Shown: in pieces, positions 21,865 to 33,189 of the stretch
How the letters are laid out: every line of letters starts with the position of its first letter
Position numbering within the stretch: the stretch's first letter is position 1
NCBI GenBank assembly: GCA_037974335.1
Contig: CM075760.1
Coordinates: 30,898,902 to 30,962,901, forward strand
Length of the DNA: 64,000 bases
Source of the DNA: Prionace glauca
Lineage: Eukaryota > Chordata > Chondrichthyes > Carcharhiniformes > Carcharhinidae
Direction of reading: 5' to 3'
Position numbers and translations under genes: made by a program
The notes under the pieces: generated by a model
What the model was told of the DNA's origin: nothing
The model's input: only the letters and a program-made list of their open reading frames with translations
Database searches by the model: none

Positions 21865-22245
21865 CACAAGTGGAGGTCCACCTCGTGTCAAACGAGGGGC
21901 ATTCACACGGCGGGTCGTGCCTGGGCTGCTCTTGGAAGTTCCAGGAGTGGCCTAGTACTTCATGTCGGTGTGTGTGCTTGATCCTGGACCGGTAGATGGG
22001 CGCCGCAACAGCTCAGTGATTAGCACTGCTGGCTGTGCAGGCACATGGATTTGGGCCTGTGTCTGTGGGAGTTTGCGCATTCTCCCTGTGGTTGCGTGGG
22101 TTTCCTCCGGGCGCTCCGGTTTCCTCCCACACCCCAAAAATGTGCTCTCAGCCCGTGCCGCCACATAGGGTGATGTGGCGGCACGGGCTCGTTGGGCCGA
22201 AGGGCCTGTTTCCCGTGCTGGATTGTTCTTTGTTCTTTGTATCCA
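21865..22245 (+). mobile_element. CR1 3' UTR containing an HE1-like segment
   Basis: 'ccacaagtggaggtccacctcgtgtc' starts the segment shared with 9995-10436. An HE1-like body follows ('ggcacatggatttgggcctgtgtctgtggg'), then a CR1 end 'gggccgaagggcctgtttcccgtgctg' and TTCTTTGTTCTTTGT. It directly follows the CR1 ORF. Confidence 0.7.
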
Positions 22246-22790
22246 AACACTTGTGTGACTGGAAATAGGAAACAATAATGGCGTGGAAGGATTTGCAAAA
22301 ATGGGATCCAAAACTTCACTACATCCTTGAGTGAAGACATCCTTCCTCATCTGAGGTTTCTCTCCATTTTTCAGCCTGTTCCAATAAGTCTTCACTCCCT
22401 TGTCATTCAAAAACTGTCTAACTCATCCTTGAAGATGTTCAATGCCTCCACTGGTCCCCATGGAGAGGAAGCCAGATACTAACAATTCTCTGAGGGAAGG
22501 GATTTGTCCAAATATATAATGTCGCTCCAGTCCAATGTTACACAACCAGATAAGTGCATTTTATTACAGAGCCATAAATAATATATCTAATCTCTGCCGT
22601 ATAAAAATATCAGACACGTCTCTGTCCTGTATTAGTATACTGTCCCCTTTAATATATTTCAGAAATGAGATGGGCACATGAAGGACATAAACTTGCAGGG
22701 GAAAGGGAATATAGAAGGGGAATGGGACCCACTGGATTGTTCGACAGAAGTCAGCATGGACTTGAGTTACTGAATGGATTCCTTCTGTGC
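22246..22790. other. No gene recognised
   Basis: AT-rich DNA; nothing supported. Confidence 0.4.
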
Positions 22791-22794
22791 TGTT

Positions 22795-23776
22795 TTTACC
22801 ATTTATATAGATGATCTGGAGGAGGGAACCGAGTGTAGGGTGTCGAAATTTGCTGATGACACCAAGATTGGGGGAACGGCAAATTGTGTGGAGAGTCTGC
22901 AGAAGGATATAGATAGGCTGGGCGAATGGGCCAGGAAATGGCAAATGGAATTTAATATTGGCAAGTGTGAGGTGGTCCACTTTGGTAGGAAGAATGGTAG
23001 GAAGGACTATTACTTACGGGGCGAAAAACTGCAGCAGGCGACGGTGCAGAGGGACCTCGGGGTCCTTGTGCATAAGTCGCAAAAACCCAGCTTGCAGGTG
23101 CAGCAGGTGGTCAGGAAGGCGAATGGGATGCTGGCCTTCATAGCGAAGGGGATTGAATATAAAAGTAGGGAGGTCTTGCTGCAGCTGTATAGGGCATTGG
23201 TGAGGCCGCAGCTGGAGTACTGTGTGCAGTTTTGGGCACCGCACCTACGCAAAGATATTTTGGCCTTGGAGGGAGTGCAGAGGAGATTTACTAGGCTGAT
23301 ACTGGAGTTGAGGGGGTTGAGCTATGAGGAGAGGCTGAATAAACTGGGCTTGTACTCGTTAGAGTTTAGAAGAATGAGGGGAGATCTCATTGAGACGTAT
23401 AAGATGATGAATGGGATGGATAAGATAGAGGTGGAGAGACTCTTCCCGCTCAAAAAAGACAGTAGGACTAGGGGGCACAGCCTCAAGATAAAAGGGGGGC
23501 GGTTTAGAACGGAGTTGAGGAGGAACTTCTTCACTCAAAGGGTGGTGAATCTCTGGAATTCTCTGCCCGTTGAAGTGGTGGAGGCTGCCTCGCTAAATAT
23601 TTTTAAGACGGGGGTTGATGGGTTTTTGATAAGAGAGGGGATTAAGGGTCATGGGGAGAAAGCGGGAAAGTGGAACTGAGCCACGACAGATCAGCCATGA
23701 TCTTATTGAATGGCGGGGCAGGCTCAAGGGGCTAGATGGCCTACTCCTGCTCCTATTTCTTATGTTCTTATGTAAT
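22795..23776 (+). mobile_element. Young CR1 LINE, 5'-truncated, open ORF2 end
   Basis: The frame is open from TIYIDDLEEGTECRVSKFADD to a stop at 23679, covering the RT catalytic FADD box and the CR1 C-terminus (LYRALVRPQLEYCVQFWAP, GDLIETYKMMNGMDK). The 3' UTR ends in TTCTTATGTTCTTATG. By eye it is nearly identical to 35105-36085, so both belong to one recently active subfamily. Confidence 0.9.
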
Positions 23777-24059
23777 GACTTGATGAGTGGAAACATACAG
23801 AGCTACTGAGCCTCATTACAAGATGAGAAATACTAAATGTACTTTGTTACAGAACCGTAAATAGTATATCAGATCCACAATATTAACAACACTCGGCATA
23901 TCTCTGTCCTCTAATAATTTATTATTCTCTTAAATGTCAGCCATCTCCTGGGGAAACCAGCCCTTTAATTGTGAACATTAGGAAAGAGACCATCCTTTCA
24001 GCCAGACAACTAAATGTGTCAAGCTGAGGGAGCAAAGGATGTCAATGTCTTTGAGAAAG

Positions 24060-24180
24060 TGTTATAATGCAGAAGCCTGCCAATGAGCTTCAGAGTGAAT
24101 CTTCCTCCTCTGTGCAACATCTGGGAGGAAATCAATGTTTCCCCCTTTCCATTTCTTTTCTCATTCTGGGAAAAATTGGG
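24060..24180 (+). promoter_or_regulatory. Exon-1-like segment of the ZNF-5 unit
   Basis: 'gccaatgagcttcagagtg...caacatctgggaggaaatc' aligns with the end of exon 1 of ZNF-6 (CAACATCT|GTAAGT). Here the donor position reads GGGAGG, without GT, as it also does beside ZNF-1. No CpG island lies in front of it, so the promoter core may be lost. Confidence 0.45.
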
Positions 24181-24865
24181 GACTTGCAGCAACTGAAGGG
24201 AAAGGAAGTGAATCCAGTCTGTATATTCCACACATTTTTAGTCCAGTCATATCGACATAGATCTGTCTGGCAGCCTGCATGGAGATTTTCAGCTGTGAGT
24301 CTCCAGGACAGGAAGCAGTGAGCCTGATTGAGCATGGATCTGTCAATCAGCACCTTCAGGAGAATTGGGAGGGTGAATATTAGATACAGCAGAGTGAGAA
24401 TGGAGGGAGAGTGTGTGGGATGGAGATTTACAGCTTTTGGGGAATGAGAGAGGAAAAAAAAATTGCATAGAAACTAGAATTGTTCTGAATTTCTATCTTG
24501 TACTGACACCGATGACTTGTATCAATTTGTTTTACACAATATTGAAAGAGGAATCACAGGCTGTAATCTCAAACGCCACATCTAGATCTGGCAGAGTCAT
24601 ATTCCTCAGGATCTGAATATCATCGGCCATTGAATCCGGAAAGAGATTTGAAAAGATTTCAAACATCAGTGTGACTGGAAAAGCATCAACACACTGCCAA
24701 ATTCAAGTGAATGTGTTCCAGAGCACTGACTGAAGAGCTTTAAACAGCTACACAGCCTGAATAAATATAACACCATTCACAGTGGGGAGAGACTGTACAC
24801 ATATTGTGTGTGGGTGAGGCTTCACCTGATTGTCCACCCAAGGGAGAGGCAAGGACACCTGCACC

Positions 24866-25900
24866 ATGGAGAAACCATGGAAATGTGCAGACTGTGGGAA
24901 GAGATACAGAGCCCCATCTCTGCTGGATGCTCATCGGCGCATCCACACTGAAGAGAGACCATTCACCTGCTCTCAGTGTGGGAAGGGATTCAACCAGTTA
25001 TTCCACTTGCAGAGACACCAGCAAGTTCACACTGGGGAGAGGCCATTCACCTGCTTTCAGTGTGGAAAGGGATTCCCTCGATTATCCACTTTGCAGAGAC
25101 ACCAGCAAGTTCACACTGGGGAGAGACCGTTCACCTGCTCTCAGTGTGGAAAGGGATTCACTGTGCTATTCCAACTGCGGAGACATCAGCGAATTCACAC
25201 TGGGGAGAAGCCATTCATCTGCTGTCAGTGTGGGAAGAGATTCATTGACTCATCCAGCCTGCAGATACATGAGCGAGTTCACACTGGGGAGAGGCCATTC
25301 ACCTGCTCTCAGTGTGGAGAGAGATTCATTCAGTTGTCCCACTTGCAGAGACACCAGCAAGTTCACACTGGGGAAAAGCCATTCACCTGCTCTCAGTGTG
25401 GAAAGGGATTCCCTCGATTATCCACTTTGCAGAAACACCAGCGAACTCACACTGGGGAGAGACCGTTCACCTGCTCTCAGTGTGGAACTGGATTCACTGT
25501 GTTATCCCATCTGCGGAGACACCAGCGAATTCACACTGGGGAGAAGCCATTCCCCTGCTGTCAGTGTCGGAAGAGATTCATTGACTCATCCAGCCTGCAG
25601 ATACATAAAAGAGTTCACACTGGGGAGAGGCCGTTCACCTGCTCTCAGTGCAGGAAGAGTTTCAACCAGTTATCCCACTTGCAGAGACACCAGCGAGTTC
25701 ACACTGGGGACAGGCCATTCACCTGCTCTCAGTGTGGATTTGGATTCACTCAGTTAACCCACTTGCAGAGACACCAGCGAGTTCACACTGGGGAGAGGCC
25801 ATTCACCTGCTCTCAGTGTGGAAAGGGATTCACTCGGTCATCCAGCCTGCAGTCACACAAGCGAGTTCACACTGGGGAGAGGCTGTACATCTGCTGTTAG
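24866..25900 (+). CDS. ZNF-5: C2H2 zinc-finger protein, 12 fingers
   Basis: The family ATG at 24866 opens [18 protein letters not shown]. Twelve complete fingers with TGERP/TGEKP linkers follow. The frame then ends at TAG 25898-25900 inside finger 13 (ICC*); intact paralogs have CAG here. Two further in-frame fingers follow, to TGA at 26033, so the ancestor had 14. Fingers 2-5 and 6-9 are a tandem block duplication: the helix starts FNQL/FIQL, FPRL, FTVL, FIDS repeat in the same order with a 336-bp period. The expected acceptor is damaged: TTTTACAC AATATTG in place of TTTTACAG GATATTG near 24537. It is most similar to ZNF-3, with a shared 3' flank. It may be a shortened protein or a gene failing at splicing. 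Confidence 0.8.
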   Translation: MEKPWKCADCGKRYRAPSLLDAHRRIHTEERPFTCSQCGKGFNQLFHLQRHQQVHTGERPFTCFQCGKGFPRLSTLQRHQQVHTGERPFTCSQCGKGFTVLFQLRRHQRIHTGEKPFICCQCGKRFIDSSSLQIHERVHTGERPFTCSQCGERFIQLSHLQRHQQVHTGEKPFTCSQCGKGFPRLSTLQKHQRTHTGERPFTCSQCGTGFTVLSHLRRHQRIHTGEKPFPCCQCRKRFIDSSSLQIHKRVHTGERPFTCSQCRKSFNQLSHLQRHQRVHTGDRPFTCSQCGFGFTQLTHLQRHQRVHTGERPFTCSQCGKGFTRSSSLQSHKRVHTGERLYICC

Positions 25901-26032
<132 letters not shown>

Positions 26033-26134
26033 TGATTCCAGGGGTGGGATTCTGCAGTTATTGTTTCTGCTGTCTTATGTCAAGAGCTGCTTTTTTTTCA
26101 TTCTTACAGTTGGTCACTGGGGAGGGGCAGAGGG

Positions 26135-26366
26135 TGACTTTAAGAACATAAGAACTAGGAGCAGGAGTGGGCCATCTGGCCCCTCGAGCCTGCTGTGCCA
26201 TTCAATAAGATCATGGCTGTTCTTTTTGTGGACTCAACTCCACTTACCTGCCTGCTCAGCATAGCCCTTAATCCCTTTACTGTTAAAATCTCATCTATCC
26301 TTGCCTTAAAAGCATTCAATGAGGTAGCCTCAACTGCTCACTGTGCAGGGAATTTCACAGATTCGC
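26135..26366 (-). mobile_element. CR1-like 3'-end fragment in the ZNF-5 3' flank
   Basis: Antisense CR1 end starting 'ttaagaacataagaactaggagcagg' and 'ttcaataagatcatggctg'. It splits a sequence that is continuous downstream of ZNF-1 and ZNF-3, so it arrived after those copies separated. Confidence 0.8.
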
Positions 26367-26509
26367 AACCTTCTGCTGGACTGGCCGGTCTCACAACTTT
26401 GCCTCCAGTGAGCTGATGCTCTTTGAGTCTTGTTGCGAACACCTGGTTTCAAATTTCACAAGGATCACAGAGTGACAGGGTATTAGGAAGTTCAGAGATA
26501 CTTAGTCAG

Positions 26510-26850
26510 CATTTCTGTTTCAAACCCCCCAAATGCCCATCCAATTTCCTTTGTAATTGTTTATTGTCTCCACTTCCTCCTCTCTCATAGGCAGTGAGTT
26601 CCAGGTCATTACAATTCACTGTATCAAAATATTCTTCCTCACATCCTCCCCAGTATCTCTGATCCAAAACCTTAAATCTGTGTTCCCAGCCTCCCAACCC
26701 CCACCCCGTCCTTTTCCATCAGCTAATAGGAACAGCTTTTCTTTGTCCACCTTATCTAAACCTGTTAGAATTTTGTCCACCTCTATCAAATCTCCCCTCA
26801 ACCTCCTTTGCTCCAAGGAGAACAACAGAGGCCTGACATCGACAATAAAA
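26510..26850 (-). mobile_element. CR1-like LINE scar shared with ZNF-1 and ZNF-3 flanks
   Basis: The minus strand encodes FSLEQRRLRGDLIEVDKILTGLDKVDKEKLF. It has the same position and relative orientation as 143-430 and 10941-11240. A consensus AATAAA lies beyond it at 26939-26944, a plausible poly(A) signal for ZNF-5. Confidence 0.75.
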
Positions 26851-27407
26851 AAAACTAACAGAATATCTTAATACTTGAAATCAAAACTGGAATGTTCAAA
26901 TTCTGTGTTAAAGATATTGTGAATATATTGTTCTGTACAATAAAGAGATTTGAATAACTCAGCTTGGGTGTGGTTGGGTGTGATATCAATCTGGTATCCA
27001 CCTACTGTCCAGAGGAAATCTGGAATGTGTGGCTGGAAATGCCTCCCTAACAACACGGTGGGTGTATTTACATCTCACGCATTGTAGTCGTTCAAACTGG
27101 CAGTGTCGGGATTGACAATAGCCAAGACAGCTACATACAGGCACATATACTGTCATAACTGAAGGACTGCAGATTGAATGTGAGGCATGATGAGACTGGA
27201 CTATCTTGACCACATTCCTATGACTGCTCAGTTTGTGCTACAATGAACCATTAAAGCTGCTTAGTCTCAACAGAGGGCCGGGTGAGAATATTTACTTAGA
27301 ATGAGTTAGAATTAAACTTATTCCAGGACTGGCTGGTGTTCAGCGATTGAGATACCCGAAGCTGTAATCAATCAAGAAACAGTGGTAGATAGTTGATGAA
27401 GAAGAAG

Positions 27408-27705
27408 TGTTTTCAGGCATTGTTTAAATTATTTCATCATAAATTTGTGATAAGAACTGTAAGGATTTGCAACCCAAGAGTCAATGCACTGATGGTATAC
27501 TCCAAATAGCACTGCACTGAAAAAGGGGTCAGAGCAAGAAGGAAAGTGTTTTCAGGCATTATTTAAATTATTTCATCATGAACTTGTGGTAAGAGCTGTG
27601 AGGGACCTGTAACCCAGCAGCCGGTGAATTAACAGTGTGCTCCAAGTTGCACTGGGCTGAAAAGGGGATCTGAGCAACAAGTGGTGACCTCGGACATTGT
27701 TTAAA
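27408..27705 (+). repeat. Tandem repeat, about 138 bp x 2.3
   Basis: 'gtgttttcaggcattgtttaaattatttcatcat' recurs at about 27547 and partly near 27688, with related following sequence ('ctgaaaaaggggtcagagcaa'). The homologous ZNF-3 flank (9.78-9.95 kb) shows only one unit. Confidence 0.7.
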
Positions 27706-28205
27706 TTATATCGTCACTGGCCAACTTCCGCTTTGTGACGTCACAACGGAGCCATCACTGAAACAACCAATAGGAATCACTGCTCCGCGGTGACGGCTGC
27801 GGGTCCCTGTGCGCAGGCCGGGGCCTGCGCGGACCCGGGAGCCCCGCCCCCACCCATTGCTCCCCTCCCCCTGCCTCTCCTCGAGCCAAGGTTTCCAGAC
27901 AAGCGGCTGGCGGCTCCGGCCAGAGCGAGAAGCCGCTCGGTGATCTCCCCCTCCCCCACGGCCCTGGACTGCGCATGTCCAAGGGAGAGGGGGAGCTGCG
28001 CATGTTCCGGGGGAGAGCCCACCCTCTGACCTTCACGTTCAATTGTTGACCAATGGGAAGAGTTGGAGGACCGGAAGGACTGTGGCCCTCCAGCCAATCA
28101 GAGCGCGATCTTTGTGACAATGCAGATTGAACTTCAGACAGACTGAAATGTCCTCTTTTGTTGGTCAGTTGGATAACAAGCCATACCTAAAAGAGGCCAA
28201 CATCT
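27706..28205 (+). promoter_or_regulatory. CpG-rich promoter and 5' UTR exon of ZNF-6
   Basis: It holds TGACGTCA (CRE) at 27737, CCAAT boxes ('aaccaataggaatc', 'gaccaatggg', 'cagccaatcag'), GC boxes, ETS CCGGAAG and TGCGCATGT NRF1-like sites. It ends with 'AACATCT|GTAAGT', a strong donor at 28206. The acceptor of the ZNF-6 terminal exon is at 30150, giving a two-exon model. The core is homologous to the 2.4-kb promoter in inverted orientation. Confidence 0.7.
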
Positions 28206-28404
28206 GTAAGTAAAATACTTTCTATTTCTTCTCATTCTAGGGGAATTGTTGACTTGCTGCAACGAAAGGGAAAGGGAGTGAATCTAGGGAGGTTGTAGAC
28301 TCTGGAAAGTTTGGCCCAGCTCTGTCAATGAGCCTGTGGAGGCTCAGTATTATATCCAGCAGAATGAGAATGGAAGGAGAGTTATTTTTTCTTCATTCAT
28401 GAGA

Positions 28405-28512
28405 CATGGGCATCACTGACTTTTGCTACCAAATGAACCTGTTGGACTTTTAACCTGGTGTTGTGAATTGTCTGACTGTATTTACCCCAGTCCAACGCCG
28501 GCATCTCCACAT
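28405..28512 (+). mobile_element. PLE 3'-end fragment
   Basis: 'gctaccaaatgaacctgttgg...cctggtgttgtg' ends with 'ccccagtccaacgccggcatctccacatcat', the full 3' terminus of the element. It splits a SINE fragment (28380-28405 and 28513-28565). It lies in the ZNF-6 intron. Confidence 0.7.
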
Positions 28513-28604
28513 CATTGCTGGCTGGCCAGCATTTATTGCCCAGCCCTCAGTGCCCTTGAACCGATTGCCCTCTGAAACGCCCCAGTAAACCAAGGTGAAT
28601 CAGC

Positions 28605-29775
28605 ACATTACCTAGATAGGCTGGTAGATTGGGCAGATAGATGGCAAATGGAATTTAATCTGGAGAAATGCGAGGTGATGCACTTTGGCCGGAATAATGT
28701 GGAAGGGAGTTATATGATAAAAGGTAGAACTATCCGGAGTATAGATACACAGAGAGACCTGGGGGTGCAGGTACACAAGTCCCTGAAGGTGTTGGTGCAG
28801 GTGCAGAATGTGATGAGGAAAGCGTATGGCATGTTAGCCTTCATAGGAAGGGGTATAGAATATAAGAGTAGGAGTCTGATGTTGCAGTTGTATAGAACGT
28901 TGGTTAGGCCTCACCTGGAGTACTGCGTCCAGTTCTGGTCGCCGTACTACCGGAAGGATGTAGAGATCCTGGAGAGAGTGCAGAGGAGATTTACCAGGAT
29001 GTTGCCTGGTATGGAAGGGCTGTCTGACGAGGAAAGATTGAACGCACTTGGGCTGTTTTCCCTTGAGAGACGTCGGCTGAGGGGGGATTTAATAGAGGTT
29101 TATAAGATTATGAAGGGGACAGATAGAGTAGATGGTGATAAGCTTTTTCCGCTATTAGAAATGGAAAGAATGAGGGGTCACGGGCTTAAGGTGAGGGGGG
29201 CTAGATATAAGACTAATGTTAGAGGGCAGTTTTTCACACAAAGGGTAGTGGGGATGTGGAATGCACTGCCGAGTAAGGTGGTGGAAGCAAGCACGCTAGG
29301 GTTGTTCAAGAGTCACTTGGACAGCCACATGAGCGGTCTACATATAGGGGGATATAGCAGGCCTTACTAAGCATTGTAGGCTTGGGGTCAGTTTTAGCCT
29401 CAGGGATATAGAGTCTTTAATAATGAAATTTTTATCCACAGGCATTTACCATCTCGAGGGCATCATGGCAGCACAGAGGCTGTCTCTGTTGCTGTGCGGA
29501 CACATGGAGTTGGGCCTGTGTCCGTGGGAGTTTGCGCGTTCTCCCCGTGGTTGCGTGGGTTTCCTCCGGGTGCTCCGATTTCCTCCCACATCCCAAAAAT
29601 GTGCTTTTAGGCTGATTGATTGGGTAACAAATTGTCCCTATATTGGACCTCCCTGATCCCCACACATTAGGCATAGACTAGAGTCATGAATAGGTCACTG
29701 ACCATGGGACGGCGGCGCGGGCTCGTTGGGCCGAAGGGCCTGTTTCCCGTGCTGTTTTGTTCTTTGTTCTTTGTA
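28605..29775 (+). mobile_element. CR1 LINE with SINE-containing 3' UTR
   Basis: Open frame 28648-29370: MEFNLEKCEVMHFGRNN, YRTLVRPHLEYCVQFWSP, GDLIEVYKIMKGTDRVD, ending GGYSRPY. The 3' UTR has an HE1-like segment (about 29480-29640) and then 'gctcgttgggccgaagggcctg' with a TTCTTTG tail. The same layout as 20755-22245 argues that this is a subfamily trait rather than a chance insertion. Confidence 0.85.
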
Positions 29776-29784
29776 CTGTGCCTT

Positions 29785-30010
29785 TGGTGGCCATGCCAGG
29801 TGAGGATGGCAGATTTTCTTCCCTAAAAAGCATTAGTGATGGGGTTTTCCGACAATCTACAATCGTTTCACAATCATCAATAGATTCTTAATTCCACATG
29901 TTTGTACTGAATTCAAATTCTACCATTTGCCGTGGCAGGATTCAAACCTGGGTCCCCAAACATTAGCTGAATTTTGGATTAATAGTCTAGCGATAATACC
30001 ACTAGGGAAT
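29785..30010 (-). mobile_element. tRNA-derived SINE (second family), antisense
   Basis: On the minus strand: head 'ggtattatcgctagactattaatcc', B box GGTTTGAATCC, and body as at 6594. It lies in the ZNF-6 intron just before the acceptor region. Confidence 0.7.
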
Positions 30011-30457
30011 TGCCTCTCAATGTGTGAGATGGAAACTTACAGCTTTTGGGGAATGAAAGGGGGAAAAAATGCTCCAGAGAAACTAGAATTGTCTGTTCTG
30101 AATGTCTATCCTGTACTAACGCTGATTACTTTTGTCAACTTCTTTTACAGATGTTAGAAATGAGGATTTAAGCCAGAAATCTCAAACCAAACGTTGCATC
30201 AGGATCTGAAAGATTCAGTTGATTCATTGCAAAGTGAAGATCAGTGGCCTTTGAATCTAGATGGAGAAATAATTGTCTGCTCTATCAGCTTCATCAGTTA
30301 TTAATTCTCAGTGTGACGAGAAAAGCATCAGCACACGCACTTTGAACTGATTGTTCCTGCCTTAACCAGTTACACAGCTTGAAGAAACATTCCCATTTGG
30401 AGCCGGGAAAGACCCTATGTGTGTCCTGTGTGTGGAAACTTAATTTGATTGTTGAAC

Positions 30458-31411
30458 ATGGAGAGACACGAGGACACCTACACCACAGAGAAACCGTGGA
30501 AATGTGAGGACTGTGGAAAGAGATTCATAACCCCCTCAAAACTAGAAACTCATCGACGTATTCACACCGGGGAGCGGCCGTTTACCTGCTCTGATTGTGG
30601 GAAGGGATTCACAAATTCATCCCACCTGCTGACACACCAGCGAATTCACATGAAGGAAAGGCCATTCACCTGCACAGCATGTGGGAAAGGTTTCAAACAT
30701 TCATCCACCCTGAAGATACATCAGCGAGTTCACTCTGGGGAGAGGCCATTTGCTTGCTCTGAGTGTGGGAAAAGATTCACTCAGTTATCCAACCTGCAGA
30801 CACATCAGCGAATTCACACTGGGGAGAGGCCATTTAGCTGCTCTGAGTGTGGGAAGAGATTCAATCAGTTATCCGATTTGCTGACACACCAGCGAGCTCA
30901 CACTGGGGAGAGGCCGTTTACCTGCTCTCATTGTGGAAAGGGATTCACTCAGTCATCCAACCTGCAGACACACCAGCGAGTTCACACTGAGCAGAAACAA
31001 TTCAGCTGCTCTCTCTGCGCGAGAAGGTTTAGATGGTTATCCAACCTGATGCGACACCAACAGGTTCACACCGAGGAGAGGTCATTCTTCTGTTCTGACT
31101 GTGGGAAGGGATTCAAAAATTCAACCCATCTGCTGACACACCAACGAATTCACACTGAGGAGAAGCCGTTCATCTGCACAGTGTGCACAAAGAAATTCAA
31201 AGATTCATCCACTCTGCAAAAACACCAGCGAGTTCACACTGGGGAGAGACCATTCACCTGCTCTGATTGTGGGAAGCAGTTCCGAGATTTGTCCAACCTG
31301 AGAAGACACCAACGAGTCCACACTGGGGAGAGACCATTCACCTGCTCTGACTGTGGGAAAGGATTCACTCAGTCATCTACCCTGTTGAGACACCAGCGAG
31401 TTCATAATTGA
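30458..31411 (+). CDS. ZNF-6: C2H2 zinc-finger protein, 11 fingers
   Basis: The 317-residue frame holds eleven canonical C2H2 fingers and ends QRVHN. The family ATG codon is ACA here (TTEKPWKC), so translation most likely starts 12 codons earlier at ATG 30458 ([16 protein letters not shown]). A clean acceptor TCTTTTACAG ends at 30150, and exon 1 with donor at 28205/28206 gives a complete two-exon gene with its own promoter. No effector domain is visible. Fingers carry mixed linkers (TGERP, MKERP, TEQKQ, TEERS), as in an older, individually diverged array, unlike the homogenised ZNF-5. This is the best candidate in the window for an intact functional ZNF. Its 3' side meets LINE DNA from 31545. 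Confidence 0.92.
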   Translation: MERHEDTYTTEKPWKCEDCGKRFITPSKLETHRRIHTGERPFTCSDCGKGFTNSSHLLTHQRIHMKERPFTCTACGKGFKHSSTLKIHQRVHSGERPFACSECGKRFTQLSNLQTHQRIHTGERPFSCSECGKRFNQLSDLLTHQRAHTGERPFTCSHCGKGFTQSSNLQTHQRVHTEQKQFSCSLCARRFRWLSNLMRHQQVHTEERSFFCSDCGKGFKNSTHLLTHQRIHTEEKPFICTVCTKKFKDSSTLQKHQRVHTGERPFTCSDCGKQFRDLSNLRRHQRVHTGERPFTCSDCGKGFTQSSTLLRHQRVHN

Positions 31412-31544
31412 TTACAATCATTGGATTCTGCTGTTATTGCTGCTGTTAATCACATCCAGCACTGAAATATGTCCACTCTGACAGTTGAAGTGGGAGGGTC
31501 AGTGAGTTTCTTTCTGCTTAACTGGCCGGTCTCACAACTTTGCT

Positions 31545-31735
31545 TCCCTGTTTTTAAACAAAGGCACAATATTTGCCACCCTCCAATCTTCAGGCACCTC
31601 ACCTGTGGATGTCAGTTCAAATATCTCTGCTGGGGGACTTGCAATTTCCTCTCTAGCCTCCCACAATGTCCTGGGATACACTTCATAAGGCCCTGGGGAT
31701 TTCTCTACCTTGATGCACTTTAAAGAGCCTCACAT
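31545..31735 (-). mobile_element. CR1-like fragment, antisense
   Basis: 'tttgccaccctccaatcttcagg' and 'cctgggatacacttcataaggccctggggatttc' resemble the antisense of the LINE region around KSPGPDG. A related piece is near 1850-1930. Confidence 0.45.
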
Positions 31736-31737
31736 CT

Positions 31738-32338
31738 GTAGTGGGTACGCTGGTAGAAGGTATTCTGAGAGACAGAATCTACAGGCATTTAGAGAGGCAA
31801 GGACTGATTAGGGACAGTCAGCATGGCTTTGTGAGTGGAAAATCATGTCTCAGAAGTTTGAGGTTTTTGAAGGGGGAACCAAGAAGGTAAATGAGGGCAG
31901 TGCAGTTGATGTTGTCTACATGAACTTTAGCAAGGCCTTGGATAAAATACCACATAGTAGGTTGTTGCATAAGATTAAATCTCACGGGATCCAATGTGAG
32001 GCAGTTAAATGGATGCAAAATTAGCTTGATGGCAGAAACCAGAGGGTAGATGTAGAGAGTTGTTTTTCAAACTGGAAGCCTGTGACCAGCGGTGTGCCTC
32101 AGGGATCGGTGCTGGGTCCACTGTTATTTGTATTAATGATTTGGATGAGAATTTAGGAGGCATGATTACTAAGTTTGCAGATAACACCAAGGTGAGTGGC
32201 TTAGTGGACAGTGAAGAAGGTTAGTTTGGATTGGGTTCTTGATCAATTGGGCCAGTGGGCTGACGATTGACAGATGGAATTTAATTTAATGCGAGGTGAT
32301 GCATTTTGACAGATCAAACCAGGGTAGGGCTTAGTTAA
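31738..32338 (+). mobile_element. Older CR1 LINE, left part (continues at 36089)
   Basis: Translation shows RT motifs in decayed form: the motif A region (VYMNFSKALDKIPHSRLL-like), then [11 protein letters not shown] and KFADNTK. The element is interrupted by the young CR1 at 32339 and resumes at 36089 with the segment that normally follows. Confidence 0.75.
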
Positions 32339-33055
32339 TCTGCTAAATCTAAGGGTCAGGGACAAAAGGGGGCTGCTGGGAGGAGGAAGGGGGGTGAGGA
32401 GCGGAGGCCTCAGCCTCTTAACCTGCATAACAGGTTTGAGGTTCTTGCTTCCAGTCTGGAAGAGGACGAGGCAAGAGAGGTTGGTGAGCAAACTGCACAC
32501 GGTGCAGTGATGCAGCAGGACATAGGCAAAGAGAAGGGGAAAAGGAACGTAGTAGTGATTGGGGATAGTGGGGTGAAGGGTATTGACACTGTCCTTTGTC
32601 ACAATGACAAAGTGCACAGAAGGGTGTGTTGTCTGCCTGGTGCTCGGGTACAGGATGTCGCAGCTGGGCTGCAGAGGAATCTGGAGTGGGAGGGTGAGAA
32701 CCCGGTCGTTGTAGTACATGTGGGTGCCGGTGACATAGGCAAAATGCGGACTGAGAATCTGGGAAGGGAGTATGAGAAGCTGGGAATGGAATTAAAAAGT
32801 AGAACCGACAAGGTGGTTATCTCTGGGCTACTGCCTGAACCGAGGGCAGACGGGCATAGGGTTGATAGGATAAAGGAAGTAAATGGGTGGCTCAGGGATT
32901 GGTGTGGGAGGAATGGGTTCGAATTTATGGGGCATTGGCACCAGTATTGGGGTAGGTGGGACCTGTTCAGGCAGGATGGGGTTGGTCTGAATCATGCTGG
33001 GACCAGAGTGCTGGCGAATCGAGTAAAGAGGACTGTAGACAGGGCTTTAAACTAA
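32339..33055 (+). CDS. CR1 ORF1, C-terminal part with SGNH-esterase domain
   Basis: The frame is open from the left end of the element to the stop at 33055; the first ATG inside is at 32510. VVVIGDSGVKGID is the Ser block, VVVHVGAGDIG the Gly/Asn-type block, and DGVGLNHAGTRVLA the C-terminal block of the esterase domain typical of CR1 ORF1. The last block usually has D-x-x-H; here the position of His is Gly (DGVG), so catalysis is doubtful. The N-terminal part of ORF1 is truncated. Confidence 0.8.
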   Translation, partial: SAKSKGQGQKGAAGRRKGGEERRPQPLNLHNRFEVLASSLEEDEAREVGEQTAHGAVMQQDIGKEKGKRNVVVIGDSGVKGIDTVLCHNDKVHRRVCCLPGARVQDVAAGLQRNLEWEGENPVVVVHVGAGDIGKMRTENLGREYEKLGMELKSRTDKVVISGLLPEPRADGHRVDRIKEVNGWLRDWCGRNGFEFMGHWHQYWGRWDLFRQDGVGLNHAGTRVLANRVKRTVDRALN

Positions 33056-33189
33056 TTAGGGGGGGGGAGGGTGCGAGGGTAGGTGACGCTATGAGGTCTA
33101 AAGTTAAGGATAGGGTACAGGTAAGGGAAGAGGCCAAGGATGTCCCAATTGGTGGCGTTACGGCAAGTAGGGTCCAGGTGAAGGCTGGG

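Noticed and set aside
21930-21990. 5S-rRNA-like box ('cctagtacttcatg') in the composite element, suggesting a 5S-derived SINE
   Set aside because: Only a short resemblance to the 5S internal promoter; the rest does not align.
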